From Sphingomonas sp. HF-S4 (GTDB taxonomy: Bacteria > Pseudomonadota > Alphaproteobacteria > Sphingomonadales > Sphingomonadaceae): a stretch of 64,000 nt of DNA. Positions 47,373 through 55,426 of this stretch are shown here, in pieces. The notes under the pieces are model-generated. The model was not told the origin of the DNA, did not search any database, and was given only the letters and a program-made list of their open reading frames with translations. Both the position numbers and the translations under genes were made by a program. How positions within the stretch are numbered: the stretch's first letter is position 1; every line of letters starts with the position of its first letter. Location: positions 558,001 to 622,000 of the forward strand of contig NZ_JAWJEJ010000002.1 in NCBI RefSeq assembly GCF_032911445.1, given 5' to 3'.

Positions 47373-47824
47373 CAGACGCCGGTGTTCGGCATCGACGCCC
47401 AGGGCTCGGCAGGGGGCAGGGGGTCGCCCGCCTGGAGCAGCTCGATCGAGATATTGTCGGGGGTGCGCACGAACGCCATGTTGCCGTCGCGCGGCGGGCG
47501 GTTGATCGTCACCCCACCGTCCATCAGCCGCTGGCAGCTCTCGTAGATATTGTCGACGCGATAGGCGAGGTGCCCGAAGTTGCGCCCGCCGCCATAGGCT
47601 TCGGGGGCGCTGCCGTCTTCCGCAGGCCAGTTATAGGTAAGCTCGACCTCGGCATCGGCGCGCTTGCCGGGACCGTTCGAATCCTCGGGCGCGGCGAGGA
47701 AGATCAGCGTGAACCGCCCCGCCGCGTTCTCGATCCGCCGCACCTCCTCGAGCCCGAGCAGCTCGAAGAACGCCACCGTCGCTTGCGGATCGGTCACGCG
47801 GATCATGGTGTGGAGATAGCGCAT
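47369..47824 (-). CDS. gloA: Lactoylglutathione lyase (glyoxalase I)
   Basis: This 151-residue VOC enzyme converts the methylglyoxal-glutathione hemithioacetal to S-lactoylglutathione. Metal ligands are recognisable: His in [10 protein letters not shown], Glu in AEVELTYNW, His in [10 protein letters not shown] and Glu in [10 protein letters not shown]. It is first in the gloA-NMO-gloB operon, with GTGA and TGATG overlaps between genes. The ATG at 47824 was chosen because [10 protein letters not shown] is the family start. Confidence 0.92.
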   Translation of the reverse strand: MRYLHTMIRVTDPQATVAFFELLGLEEVRRIENAAGRFTLIFLAAPEDSNGPGKRADAEVELTYNWPAEDGSAPEAYGGGRNFGHLAYRVDNIYESCQRLMDGGVTINRPPRDGNMAFVRTPDNISIELLQAGDPLPPAEPWASMPNTGVW

Positions 47825-47905
47825 GGGAAGTCCTTGTGGTCGTTCGCCCGCGAGATAGGTTCTTCGCCTTCCCAAAACCACCCGTCACCCAGGCCGGGTG
47901 ACGAC

Positions 47906-48652
47906 CTACCGCGCCTCGCCGCCGAACTGGGCCAGCGCCTTGCGCGCCGACTCCGCCGCCGGGCTCCCCGGCGCCAGCGTCAGCACCTGTCCCCACGCCG
48001 CTCGCGCCCCAGCCTCGTCCCCCTTCAGCGCCGCGATGTTACCCGCCTCGAGCTGGATCTGCGCGTCATCCCCGGCGCGCTTGAGCGCCTCGTCGATATC
48101 CGTCTTCGCCCGCACCAGGTCCCCCTGCCGCCGCGCGAGGGTTGCCGAGAGCAGCCACGCCAGCGGATCGCCGTTGGCATCGGCCAGCGCGCGATCGAGA
48201 TCGCCCCGCGCGCCCTCCATGTCGCCCGCCGCGACCAGCACGCGCGCGCGGTCGAGCCGTGCCTCGCCGAGCGCCAGCCCGGTCAGATGCCCGCTCGCCA
48301 GCGCTGCATCGAGCGCGGCGCGCGCCTTGGCCTGCTCGCCCGCCGCCAGCCAGGCATTGCCTGCCTGCGCCCAGTAATTGGCCGAGCGCACGTCGTGCGC
48401 AGTCTCGGCATCGCGCGCCGCCTCCTCGAATGCAGCCGCTGCCGAAGGCCAGCGCTTCTGGTTGGCATAGGCCACCCCAAGGCATTGTCGCGCCAACATC
48501 CCGCCGCCCTCGACGCGCCATTTCGACGCCTCGGTCACGCCCTGCGAGGGGTCGCCGGTCGCCAGGTCCATGCACGCGGCATAGCGCGGCGGCTCCTGCC
48601 CGGGCGCGGGTGCCGCGGCGGTCGCGGCCTGGAGAATCAGGAAGAAGAACAT
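47906..48652 (-). CDS. Secreted TPR-repeat protein
   Basis: This 248-residue protein has a signal-like N terminus (MFFFLILQAATAAAPAPGQE) and five or six TPR-like repeats: WPSAAAAFEEAARDAE, ANYWAQAGNAWLAAGEQAKA, LDRALADANGDPLAWLLSAT and AALKGDEAGARAAWGQVLTL. TPRs form protein-protein contacts. It overlaps the alpha/beta hydrolase upstream by 16 bases. The partner is unknown; the repeats place it in the periplasm by the signal alone. Confidence 0.75.
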   Translation of the reverse strand: MFFFLILQAATAAAPAPGQEPPRYAACMDLATGDPSQGVTEASKWRVEGGGMLARQCLGVAYANQKRWPSAAAAFEEAARDAETAHDVRSANYWAQAGNAWLAAGEQAKARAALDAALASGHLTGLALGEARLDRARVLVAAGDMEGARGDLDRALADANGDPLAWLLSATLARRQGDLVRAKTDIDEALKRAGDDAQIQLEAGNIAALKGDEAGARAAWGQVLTLAPGSPAAESARKALAQFGGEAR

Positions 48653-49371
48653 AGCGAAACAACGTCCTCGACAGACCGGAGGATCAGCGCGAGGTCCTGG
48701 TCGCGCGACAGCCGGTGATCGCCGTCCTTGACCAGCACCGTCCGCACTGCATCTGAACGGAAAAGCTCGGCGAGCCGCACCGCGCGCTCCCACGGCACTT
48801 CCTGGTCGCGCTGTCCCTGGAGCAGCCGCACCGGCCCGTCGAACGCCACCGGCCCGATCATCATCCGGTTGGCCTCTCCCGACGCCCAGAAGCCGCGCGT
48901 CGTCACCGTCGGCACATCGCCATAGTCGTTGGGCTGCTCGATCCGGCCGTGTTGGAGGATCGTCAATTTGTCGGCCTGGCTAAACCCCCAGTCGGTGAAG
49001 TCGGGCGCCGCCGCGATCCCGACCATCCCGGCAACCAGCCCCGGCCGCGCCTTGGCGACCATCAACATGATCCACCCGCCCATCGACGATCCGACCAGCA
49101 CCACCGGTCCTTCGACCACCGCGTCGATCACCCGCAGCGCGTCATCGCGCCACAGTGCCAAGGTCTGGTCCTCGAATTCGCCTTCGCTCTCGCCGCACCC
49201 GGCATAATCGAAGCGGAGGAACGCGCGGCCATTGGTATGGGCCCATTGCTCGAGCGCCAGCGCCTTGGTGCCGTTCATGTCCGAGGCATAGCCGCACAGA
49301 AAGACGATCGTCGGCCCGGTGCCGCGAGTATGGCGATAGGCGAGCTTGGGCCGTTCGGCGGTATCGGTCAT
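48637..49371 (-). CDS. Alpha/beta hydrolase
   Basis: This 244-residue cytoplasmic hydrolase has the nucleophile elbow GSSMGG, the strand-5 region VVLVGSSMGGWIMLMVAK, an oxyanion-hole FLCGYASDMNG and the C-terminal His in DGDHRLSRDQD. GYASDMNGTKA and RFDYAGCGESEG are common to the palmitoyl-protein thioesterase-like ABHD10 group, so S-depalmitoylase or esterase activity is possible. It is co-transcribed with the TPR gene (16-base overlap). The substrate is unknown. Confidence 0.85.
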   Translation of the reverse strand: MTDTAERPKLAYRHTRGTGPTIVFLCGYASDMNGTKALALEQWAHTNGRAFLRFDYAGCGESEGEFEDQTLALWRDDALRVIDAVVEGPVVLVGSSMGGWIMLMVAKARPGLVAGMVGIAAAPDFTDWGFSQADKLTILQHGRIEQPNDYGDVPTVTTRGFWASGEANRMMIGPVAFDGPVRLLQGQRDQEVPWERAVRLAELFRSDAVRTVLVKDGDHRLSRDQDLALILRSVEDVVSLCSSS

Positions 49372-49408
49372 GCGGAGGGATTAGGGACGCTGATCGGCGA
49401 AGGGAAGC

Positions 49409-50503
49409 TCAGAACCCCAGCCGGCTTCCCTTCCACTTGCCCGAGCCCGCCCCGCAAATTCCCTTCAGTGCCTGCCACTGCGCCGCATCGAGCACCGGCG
49501 TGGTCGCCGCCTTCCCCGCGCTTGCCGCGAAGCGCTGCTCGCGCTCGGACGACATCGGGTGGCTCGCCATATAGGTGAGCAGCGCATCGGCACCCTTCAC
49601 CTTGACCTCGCTCTTCGCCAGCTTGCTGAAGAACGCCGCGGTCGGCCGGGGCGAGACCTGCGCGGTGCGCAGCGCGTCGATCGCGAAGCCATCGGCCCGC
49701 GCCTCGGCGCCGCGCGAATAGCTCGCCGAGAGCAGCGCATTGGTATAGCCGCCGACATTGCCATCGAGCCCGCCTAGCACCACGCTCAGCCCCAATTGCC
49801 GCACCAGCGATTCGAGCACGTCGCGATTCTCGACATGCCCCAGCTCGTGCGCCAGCACCCCGGCAACCTCGTCGGGCGACGATGCCTGCTGGAGCAGCCC
49901 GCTGAACAGCACGACATGCCCGCCCGGCAGCGTGACGGCATTGACCATCGGCACATCGACCACGCGCAGGTCGACCCCGTCGCGCATCTGCATCCGCTCG
50001 GCCATCGCCTGCAGCGCCGCCACGCCTGCCGGATCGGTGCACGCACGCTCGCCGAAATCGCCGACCATCAGCGATCCCAGCCTTGCCTCGACCGAGCGGG
50101 GGATCAGCCGCGCGACCATCGACGGCACCGTCGCGATCCCCACGATGATGAGCGCCGAGACTGCGGCGAAAGCACCTACTGCGGGCCACAGCCCGATGCG
50201 GTCGATCACCCCGCCATAGCGCGCCGTCCCGGGCAATCGCGCCGCGACCGCCTCGGGCAGCGCCTCGGCGAAGGTCATGCTCCATCCCGGCCGCTTTTTC
50301 AGCCCGAAGCGCGGATGCCCGTCGACCGCCCCCTGCGCGACCAGGTCTGCATAGGCGTAGGGGCCGTCTTCGCGCCCGAGATCGACGAGCATGAAGCGGT
50401 CTTCCCCGGCCGGCACCAGCAGCGGCTCGCGGCGGACACCGCTGTTGCCGTCATAGTGCCAGACGCGGACCGCCGCCTCAGAAGGCGCCGACATCGAATG
50501 CAT
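49409..50503 (-). CDS. M48 family metalloprotease
   Basis: This 364-residue membrane-anchored zinc protease has a transmembrane helix at about 108-124. The zinc motif AHELGH (HELGH 219-223) is followed by SRGAEARADGFAIDAL with the third ligand. The N-terminal 80 residues form an extra domain (VRVWHYDGNSGVRREPLLVP), as seen in sphingomonad and proteobacterial M48 proteins paired with YjgN. The gene begins inside the end of yjgN; ATGs at 50503 and 50494 are both possible. The likely role is turnover of damaged membrane proteins. Confidence 0.87.
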   Translation of the reverse strand: MHSMSAPSEAAVRVWHYDGNSGVRREPLLVPAGEDRFMLVDLGREDGPYAYADLVAQGAVDGHPRFGLKKRPGWSMTFAEALPEAVAARLPGTARYGGVIDRIGLWPAVGAFAAVSALIIVGIATVPSMVARLIPRSVEARLGSLMVGDFGERACTDPAGVAALQAMAERMQMRDGVDLRVVDVPMVNAVTLPGGHVVLFSGLLQQASSPDEVAGVLAHELGHVENRDVLESLVRQLGLSVVLGGLDGNVGGYTNALLSASYSRGAEARADGFAIDALRTAQVSPRPTAAFFSKLAKSEVKVKGADALLTYMASHPMSSEREQRFAASAGKAATTPVLDAAQWQALKGICGAGSGKWKGSRLGF

Positions 50504-51557
50504 CCAGCAGACCCTCGCCCTGGCGCGGCTCGCGCGTGGTCGATTGGGTGAAATCGTCGAGGTCGAGCGATCCATAGGCCTGAATGTGCCGCACGAAGAA
50601 CGTCCAGTTGCGGTATCCGAGGAAGATCGTCCCGATTCCCAAGGTCACCACCACCAGCAGCACGTTGCCGACGAACAGCACCAGCCAGTCCTTGGTCCGC
50701 GCATCGAACTCGAATTCGAGCCCGCCGAGCGAAAGATTGCCGACCACTTCGCGGAAATAGGCCGCGTAGAAGGTCAGCGCGATCAGGCCGAGCACGACGA
50801 AGAAGCCGACATAGCCGACCACCAACGTCAGCAGGATCGCGATCTGAATTTTTTCGGGGGATCCGGCGATGGTCGGGCCAATCAGCGCCGCCGCCAGCGC
50901 AATGCCAATGAACACCACGATCGGCATCAGATAATAAAGCAGATAGCGGCCGATCAGCGCACTGGTCATGCGTCCGTTCGACTGGAAGGCGTGCGGCCCG
51001 AAGCTCATCCGGTTCCAGCGCTCGTTCCAAAGGCTGACCATCGCCCAGGGCACCAGCAGCCCGAAAGCGACCGTGCCGACGATCGTCTTCCACAGATGCG
51101 ACACGGCATAGCCGAAGCCCTGGTCGTCGCTGCCGCCGCGGATGCCGTGCCAATAGGTGCGGCTGAGGCGATAGCGCATTGCGCGATAGATCGCGACGCC
51201 GAGGAGATAGAGGAAGAGGAGGTAGAAGATCAGGATCAGCAGCCCCGCCAGGCCGTCCTCGCCGCGGATCGCCAGCGCCTGGACGACGAACTGGATCACG
51301 CCGAGCGGGACGAGAAACAGGAAGAACGCCATCACATAGCCGATGAACAGCTCCAGCCCGGTGCCGGTCCATTCCAGCCGATCGTCGATGAACCGCGTCC
51401 GGCTCCACAGATAGCGCCGCTCGCGTGCCTTGGCCCAGAAGGTATAGACCCCGAGCGTCACGATCGACAGCAGCAGGTTGGTAAAGGCGATCGGCGCGAA
51501 TTCGCGCCAGTCGCCGGCAAAGCCGAACGCGCGCGCGTTCGTCGTTTCCTGATCCAT
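50478..51557 (-). CDS. YjgN/DUF898 membrane protein
   Basis: This 359-residue integral membrane protein has about seven hydrophobic segments. It carries the DUF898 motifs TNLLLSIVTLGVYTFWAKAR, RERRYLWSRTRFIDDRLEWT and TGTGLELFIGYVMAFF, and repeats the pattern later as VVTLGIGTIFLGYRNWTF. The function of the family is unknown. The M48 protease gene overlaps its 3' end, so the pair acts or is made together. Confidence 0.85.
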   Translation of the reverse strand: MDQETTNARAFGFAGDWREFAPIAFTNLLLSIVTLGVYTFWAKARERRYLWSRTRFIDDRLEWTGTGLELFIGYVMAFFLFLVPLGVIQFVVQALAIRGEDGLAGLLILIFYLLFLYLLGVAIYRAMRYRLSRTYWHGIRGGSDDQGFGYAVSHLWKTIVGTVAFGLLVPWAMVSLWNERWNRMSFGPHAFQSNGRMTSALIGRYLLYYLMPIVVFIGIALAAALIGPTIAGSPEKIQIAILLTLVVGYVGFFVVLGLIALTFYAAYFREVVGNLSLGGLEFEFDARTKDWLVLFVGNVLLVVVTLGIGTIFLGYRNWTFFVRHIQAYGSLDLDDFTQSTTREPRQGEGLLDAFDVGAF

Positions 51558-51631
51558 GAACGTCCCCCTTTGCCCGGAAATGGAGCCGAGCGCAGGGGAA
51601 CCGTCAAGCCGCTATCTGCGCGACACCTGTG

Positions 51632-52510
51632 TCAGATCCCCGCGCTGAACGTGTCGCACTGCGCCGGATCGCCGCTCTCGAGGCCGCGCTGGAGCCACTG
51701 CTTGCGCTGCGCCGAGCTGCCGTGGGTGAAGCTGTCGGGCACCACTTCGCCCTGCCCCTGGCGCTGGAGCGTATCGTCGCCGATCGCGTTCGCTGCGGTC
51801 ATGCCTTCCGCGATGTCGCCGGCCTCGAGCCGGCCGCTGCGCTTGGCCCAGACGCCGGCATAGCAGTCCGCCTGCAGCTCGAGCAGCACCGACAGCTTGT
51901 TGCCCTCGGCCCGCGACGCCTGGCGCTGCGCCTGGCTGACCTTGGACGAGGTGCCTTCGAGGTTCTGGATATGGTGTCCCACTTCGTGCCCGATCACATA
52001 GGCGCGGGCGAAATCGCCCTTTGCGCCGAAGCGCTTGTCGAGCTCGTCGAAGAAGCCGGTGTCGAGAAACACGCCATTGTCGCCCGGGCAATAGAACGGC
52101 CCGACCGCGGCCGAGGCCTGGCCGCATGCCGACTGGACCGAGTTCCGGAAGAAGTTGATCGTCGCGGGCCGGTAGCGCTGGCCCTGCTCGGCGAACACCT
52201 GGCTCCAGACCTGCTCGGTGCTGGTCATCACCCGGCAGGCGAACAGCTCTTCCTGCGTGTCGCAGGCCTTGGCCGCGCCCTGGGTCTGACCCGGCGCGGT
52301 CTGGCCGCCGCCCCCGCCGAGCAGTCCGCCGCCACCCGACATGAACACATAGACGAGCGCGACGATGCCGATCAGCACGACGCTCCCGCAGCCCATGCCA
52401 CGCCCTAGCAGCAGCGGCAGGAAGCCGAGCAGCCCCAGGCCGCCGCCTCCGCCGCCGCCCGAACCCCAATCGCGGGCATTGTCGGTAGGATCGAGATCGT
52501 CGAGCCGCAT
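51632..52510 (-). CDS. ypfJ: YpfJ-type neutral zinc metallopeptidase
   Basis: This 292-residue protein has a Gly-rich N terminus, one transmembrane segment (about 41-57) and a soluble domain with the HEVGHH zinc motif (175-180) and the downstream LQADCYAGVWAK segment with the third ligand. The pairing NFFRNSVQSACGQASAAVGP and FYCPGDNGVFLD is diagnostic of YpfJ/KPN_02809 proteins. The soluble part is probably periplasmic. Function is unknown. It is divergent from the patatin gene. Confidence 0.9.
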   Translation of the reverse strand: MRLDDLDPTDNARDWGSGGGGGGGLGLLGFLPLLLGRGMGCGSVVLIGIVALVYVFMSGGGGLLGGGGGQTAPGQTQGAAKACDTQEELFACRVMTSTEQVWSQVFAEQGQRYRPATINFFRNSVQSACGQASAAVGPFYCPGDNGVFLDTGFFDELDKRFGAKGDFARAYVIGHEVGHHIQNLEGTSSKVSQAQRQASRAEGNKLSVLLELQADCYAGVWAKRSGRLEAGDIAEGMTAANAIGDDTLQRQGQGEVVPDSFTHGSSAQRKQWLQRGLESGDPAQCDTFSAGI

Positions 52511-52576
52511 GGAAGGTCCCTCATCGTTCGGTCAGCGCAACAATGCGTCAGCGCGCCAAGCGTTGCACCCTTTCCT

Positions 52577-52654
52577 TCATCCCGGCGAAGGCCGGGGATC
52601 GCGTGCCACAGGCGCAGCGCTCGCCGCCGGAGATCTCGGCCTTCGCCGGGATGA
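52577..52654. repeat. Inverted repeat element, CCCGGCGAAGGCCGGG type
   Basis: TCATCCCGGCGAAGGCCGGG faces GATCTCGGCCTTCGCCGGGATGA, pairing nearly perfectly with a 31-base loop between them. The core CCGGCGAAGGCCGGG is shared with the element at 32604. It lies in the divergent ypfJ-patatin gap. Confidence 0.8.
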
Positions 52655-52720
52655 CGGTAGAATTAGGTCGCTTCGCGAGCGAGCATTGCAGCCGTCACAC
52701 ATATCCGCCAAAGCCCCCAC

Positions 52721-53860
52721 ATGGCCGACGCCGAACCCCGCCCGCGCCGCCGCGTCGCCGGACTGCCGCTGCCGGGCTGCGTCGCATTGGTCCTCCAGGG
52801 CGGCGGCGCGCTGGGCAGCTTCCAGGCCGGGGTGATCGAGGCGCTCGGCGAAACCAACATCGATGTCGATTGGGTCGCCGGCATCTCGATCGGCGCGGTC
52901 AACGCCGCGCTCTTCGCCGGCAACCCGCCCGAGACTCGCCTCGCTGCGATCCGCGCCTTCTGGGAAGGCGTCACTGCCGCGCTCCCCGATTTCTCGATTC
53001 CGCTGAGCGACACCGCGCGAGAATTCGCCCACGAATGGGCCGCGGCGAGCGTGCTGATGGGCGGCGTCCCCGGCTTCTTCCGCCCGCGCCCGATCCCGCC
53101 CGCCTTCGCGCTCCCCGGCAGCCCCGCGGCGCTCAGCTTTTACGACAGCACCCCGCTCGCCGAGACGCTGAACGCGCATATCGACTGGGACCTGCTCAAC
53201 CACGGCCCAATCCGCCTGTCGGTCGGCGCGGTCGACATCGCCAGCGGCAATTTCCGGTATTTCGACACCGCCGACGAGCGCCTCGACGCGCGCCACATCA
53301 TGGCGTCGGGTGCGCTGCCGCCGGGGCTCCCTCCTGTCGAGATCGACGGCCGCCATTATTGGGACGGCGGCCTCGTCTCGAACACCCCGCTCACCCACAT
53401 CCTCGATCGCCAGACCCACGACACGCTCGTCTTCCAGGTCGATCTCTTCCCCGCCGCTGCCGATCTGCCGCGCACGATCACCGACGTCATCGCCCGCGAA
53501 AAGGAAATCCGCTTCTCGAGCCGCACGCGCCAGGTCTCCGACGAGCGCCTGCGCCTGCGGAAAGAGCGCGAGGCGATCCGCCGCGTCCTCGCCAAGCTCC
53601 CCGAAAGCCTCGCCGACGATCCGGACGTCGCCGCGCTACGCATTCTCGCCGACGAGAAGCCGCTCAGCCTGGTCCACCTGATCTACCGCGCCAATGCCTG
53701 GGAGGGCGGATCGCGCGACTTCGAATTCTCCGCGCGCTCGATGCACGAGCATTGGCACGCCGGCCGCGCCGCAGTCGCCGAGACGATGGCCAATGCCCAG
53801 CTCGTCGCCGCCAATATCCTCGACGGCAAGACCGCCGCCTTCGATCTCACCCAGCGTTAG
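52721..53860 (+). CDS. Patatin-like phospholipase with C-terminal DUF3734 region
   Basis: This 379-residue serine hydrolase has the oxyanion GGGALG (28-33), nucleophile Ser56 in GISIG (54-58) and catalytic Asp215 in YWDGG, the Ser-Asp dyad of patatins. The C-terminal part (about 270-379) with KEIRFSSRTRQVSDERLRLR is the DUF3734-type extension. It is followed, 10 bases after its stop, by a 3-hydroxybutyrate dehydrogenase gene, a pairing common in alphaproteobacteria that points to poly- or oligohydroxybutyrate or lipid use. Confidence 0.88.
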   Translation: MADAEPRPRRRVAGLPLPGCVALVLQGGGALGSFQAGVIEALGETNIDVDWVAGISIGAVNAALFAGNPPETRLAAIRAFWEGVTAALPDFSIPLSDTAREFAHEWAAASVLMGGVPGFFRPRPIPPAFALPGSPAALSFYDSTPLAETLNAHIDWDLLNHGPIRLSVGAVDIASGNFRYFDTADERLDARHIMASGALPPGLPPVEIDGRHYWDGGLVSNTPLTHILDRQTHDTLVFQVDLFPAAADLPRTITDVIAREKEIRFSSRTRQVSDERLRLRKEREAIRRVLAKLPESLADDPDVAALRILADEKPLSLVHLIYRANAWEGGSRDFEFSARSMHEHWHAGRAAVAETMANAQLVAANILDGKTAAFDLTQR

Positions 53861-53869
53861 GAGTCCGCC

Positions 53870-54655
53870 ATGTTCCTCAAGGGCAAGTCCGCGATCGTCA
53901 CCGGCTCCACTTCGGGCATCGGCCTGGCCTATGCCAAGGCGCTCGCCGCCGAAGGTGCCAGCGTCATGATCAACGGCTTCGGCGACGCCGCCGCGATCGA
54001 GACCGAACGCGCCGCGCTCGAAGCGACCAGCGGCGCCAGGGCGCTCCACGACCCCGCCGACATGTCCAAGCCCGACCAGATCGCCGCGATGGTCGCCCGC
54101 GCCGAGAAGGAACTCGGCAGCGTCGACATCCTGATCTCGAACGCCGGCATCCAGCACGTCGCCCCGATCGACGAATTCCCGATCGAGAAATGGGACGCGA
54201 TCCTCGCGATCAACCTGTCCTCGACCTTCCACCTGATGCGCGCCGCGATCCCGGGCATGAAGGCGCGCAAATGGGGCCGGATCATCAGCACCGCCTCGGC
54301 GCACAGCCTCGTCGCCAGCCCCAACAAGGCCGCCTATGTCACTGCCAAGCACGGCCTCGCCGGCCTCACCAAGACTGCCGCGCTCGAAGTCGCCACCCAC
54401 GGCATCACCGTCAACTGCATCTCGCCGGGCTATGTCTGGACCCCGCTGGTCGAGAACCAGATTCCCGACACGATGAAGACGCGAAACCTCACCCGCGAGC
54501 AGGTGATCAACGACGTGCTGCTCGACGCGCAGCCGACCAAGGAGTTCGTCCAGCCGGAACAGGTCGCCGCGCTCGCGCTTTTCCTCTGCAGGGACGAAGC
54601 CGCTTCGATCACCGGCGCCAATTATTCGATGGATGGCGGCTGGACGGCAGCGTAA
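53870..54655 (+). CDS. 3-hydroxybutyrate dehydrogenase
   Basis: This 261-residue short-chain dehydrogenase has the NAD-binding TGSTSGIG (11-18), the NAG motif (about 91-93), catalytic Ser143 and Tyr156-x3-Lys160 (YVTAK), and the C-terminal substrate lid DAQPTKEFVQPEQVAALALF that is typical of (R)-3-hydroxybutyrate dehydrogenases. It oxidises 3-hydroxybutyrate to acetoacetate. It is coupled to the patatin-like gene upstream and has a TAGGAG ribosome site. Confidence 0.92.
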   Translation: MFLKGKSAIVTGSTSGIGLAYAKALAAEGASVMINGFGDAAAIETERAALEATSGARALHDPADMSKPDQIAAMVARAEKELGSVDILISNAGIQHVAPIDEFPIEKWDAILAINLSSTFHLMRAAIPGMKARKWGRIISTASAHSLVASPNKAAYVTAKHGLAGLTKTAALEVATHGITVNCISPGYVWTPLVENQIPDTMKTRNLTREQVINDVLLDAQPTKEFVQPEQVAALALFLCRDEAASITGANYSMDGGWTAA

Positions 54656-54678
54656 GCGAGGGAAAAGGGGACCGATCG

Positions 54679-55305
54679 ATGAAGTGGATGCTGCCCGTTG
54701 CGATCGCCCTCGGCCTGGGGCTGACGGGGTGCAGCGTCTATCGCGAAGCCACCGGATCGCGCCCGCCCACCAATGTCCGCTGGCAGAACGTCGCGACCGG
54801 CGACGACCGCGACCGTCTGCGCGACTGGCGCAAGGCGTGGGACGAGGCGCTCCCGCTCGCCCGCAAGGCCGACGCGCGGGCGATCGCGGCCGAGCCCCTG
54901 CTGTTCGATCCCGACCGCGCGCTTCCCGACGCGACGCTGCCCGAAGGCAAATATCGCTGCCGCACCTTCAAGCTCGGCGCCAAGGGCACCGCGATGCGCG
55001 ACTTCACGGCCTATCCCTGGTTCGACTGCACCGTCGCCGACGAAGGCGAAGTCCGCAGCCTGCACAAGGTCACCGGCTCGCAGCGCCCCACCGGGCTGAT
55101 CTTCGCCGACACCGCCGCGCGCCAGGTCTTTCTCGGCACGCTCGTGTTGGGCGACGAGACTTCGCCGCTCCGCTACGGCCTCGACGCCAATCGCGACATG
55201 ATCGGCTATGTCGAGCGCATCGCGCCGAAGCGCTGGCGCCTGGTGTTCCCCCGTCCGCGCTTCGAATCGGTTCTCGACGTAACCGAACTGGTCCCGGCCA
55301 ACTGA
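54679..55305 (+). CDS. DUF4893 lipoprotein
   Basis: This 208-residue lipoprotein has signal VAIALGLGLTGC (Cys18) and a mature domain with WRKAWDEALPLARKADARAI, the strand YRCRTFKLGAKGT, YPWFDCTVADEGEVRSLHKV and WRLVFPRPRFESVLDVTELV. This pattern matches DUF4893. Function is unknown; it probably sits in the outer membrane facing the periplasm. It lies 23 bases after the dehydrogenase gene on the same strand. Confidence 0.8.
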   Translation: MKWMLPVAIALGLGLTGCSVYREATGSRPPTNVRWQNVATGDDRDRLRDWRKAWDEALPLARKADARAIAAEPLLFDPDRALPDATLPEGKYRCRTFKLGAKGTAMRDFTAYPWFDCTVADEGEVRSLHKVTGSQRPTGLIFADTAARQVFLGTLVLGDETSPLRYGLDANRDMIGYVERIAPKRWRLVFPRPRFESVLDVTELVPAN

Positions 55306-55318
55306 GGGGATCCACTCC

Positions 55319-55347
55319 CCGGCGCATCCACGATCTGGATGCGCCGG
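55319..55347. terminator. Hairpin between convergent genes
   Basis: CCGGCGCATCC and GGATGCGCCGG form a perfect 11-base stem around ACGATCT, just after the DUF4893 gene. No T-run follows on the plus strand, so terminator activity is likely but not certain. The M3 peptidase gene ends 80 bases further on, in the opposite direction. Confidence 0.55.
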
Positions 55348-55426
55348 ATGTCGATACGACCTAAGCTTTTGCTTCGCGACGACTACGCCTCATGCAATTC
55401 CCCTTCGGACGGGAAGGGACGGCTGG

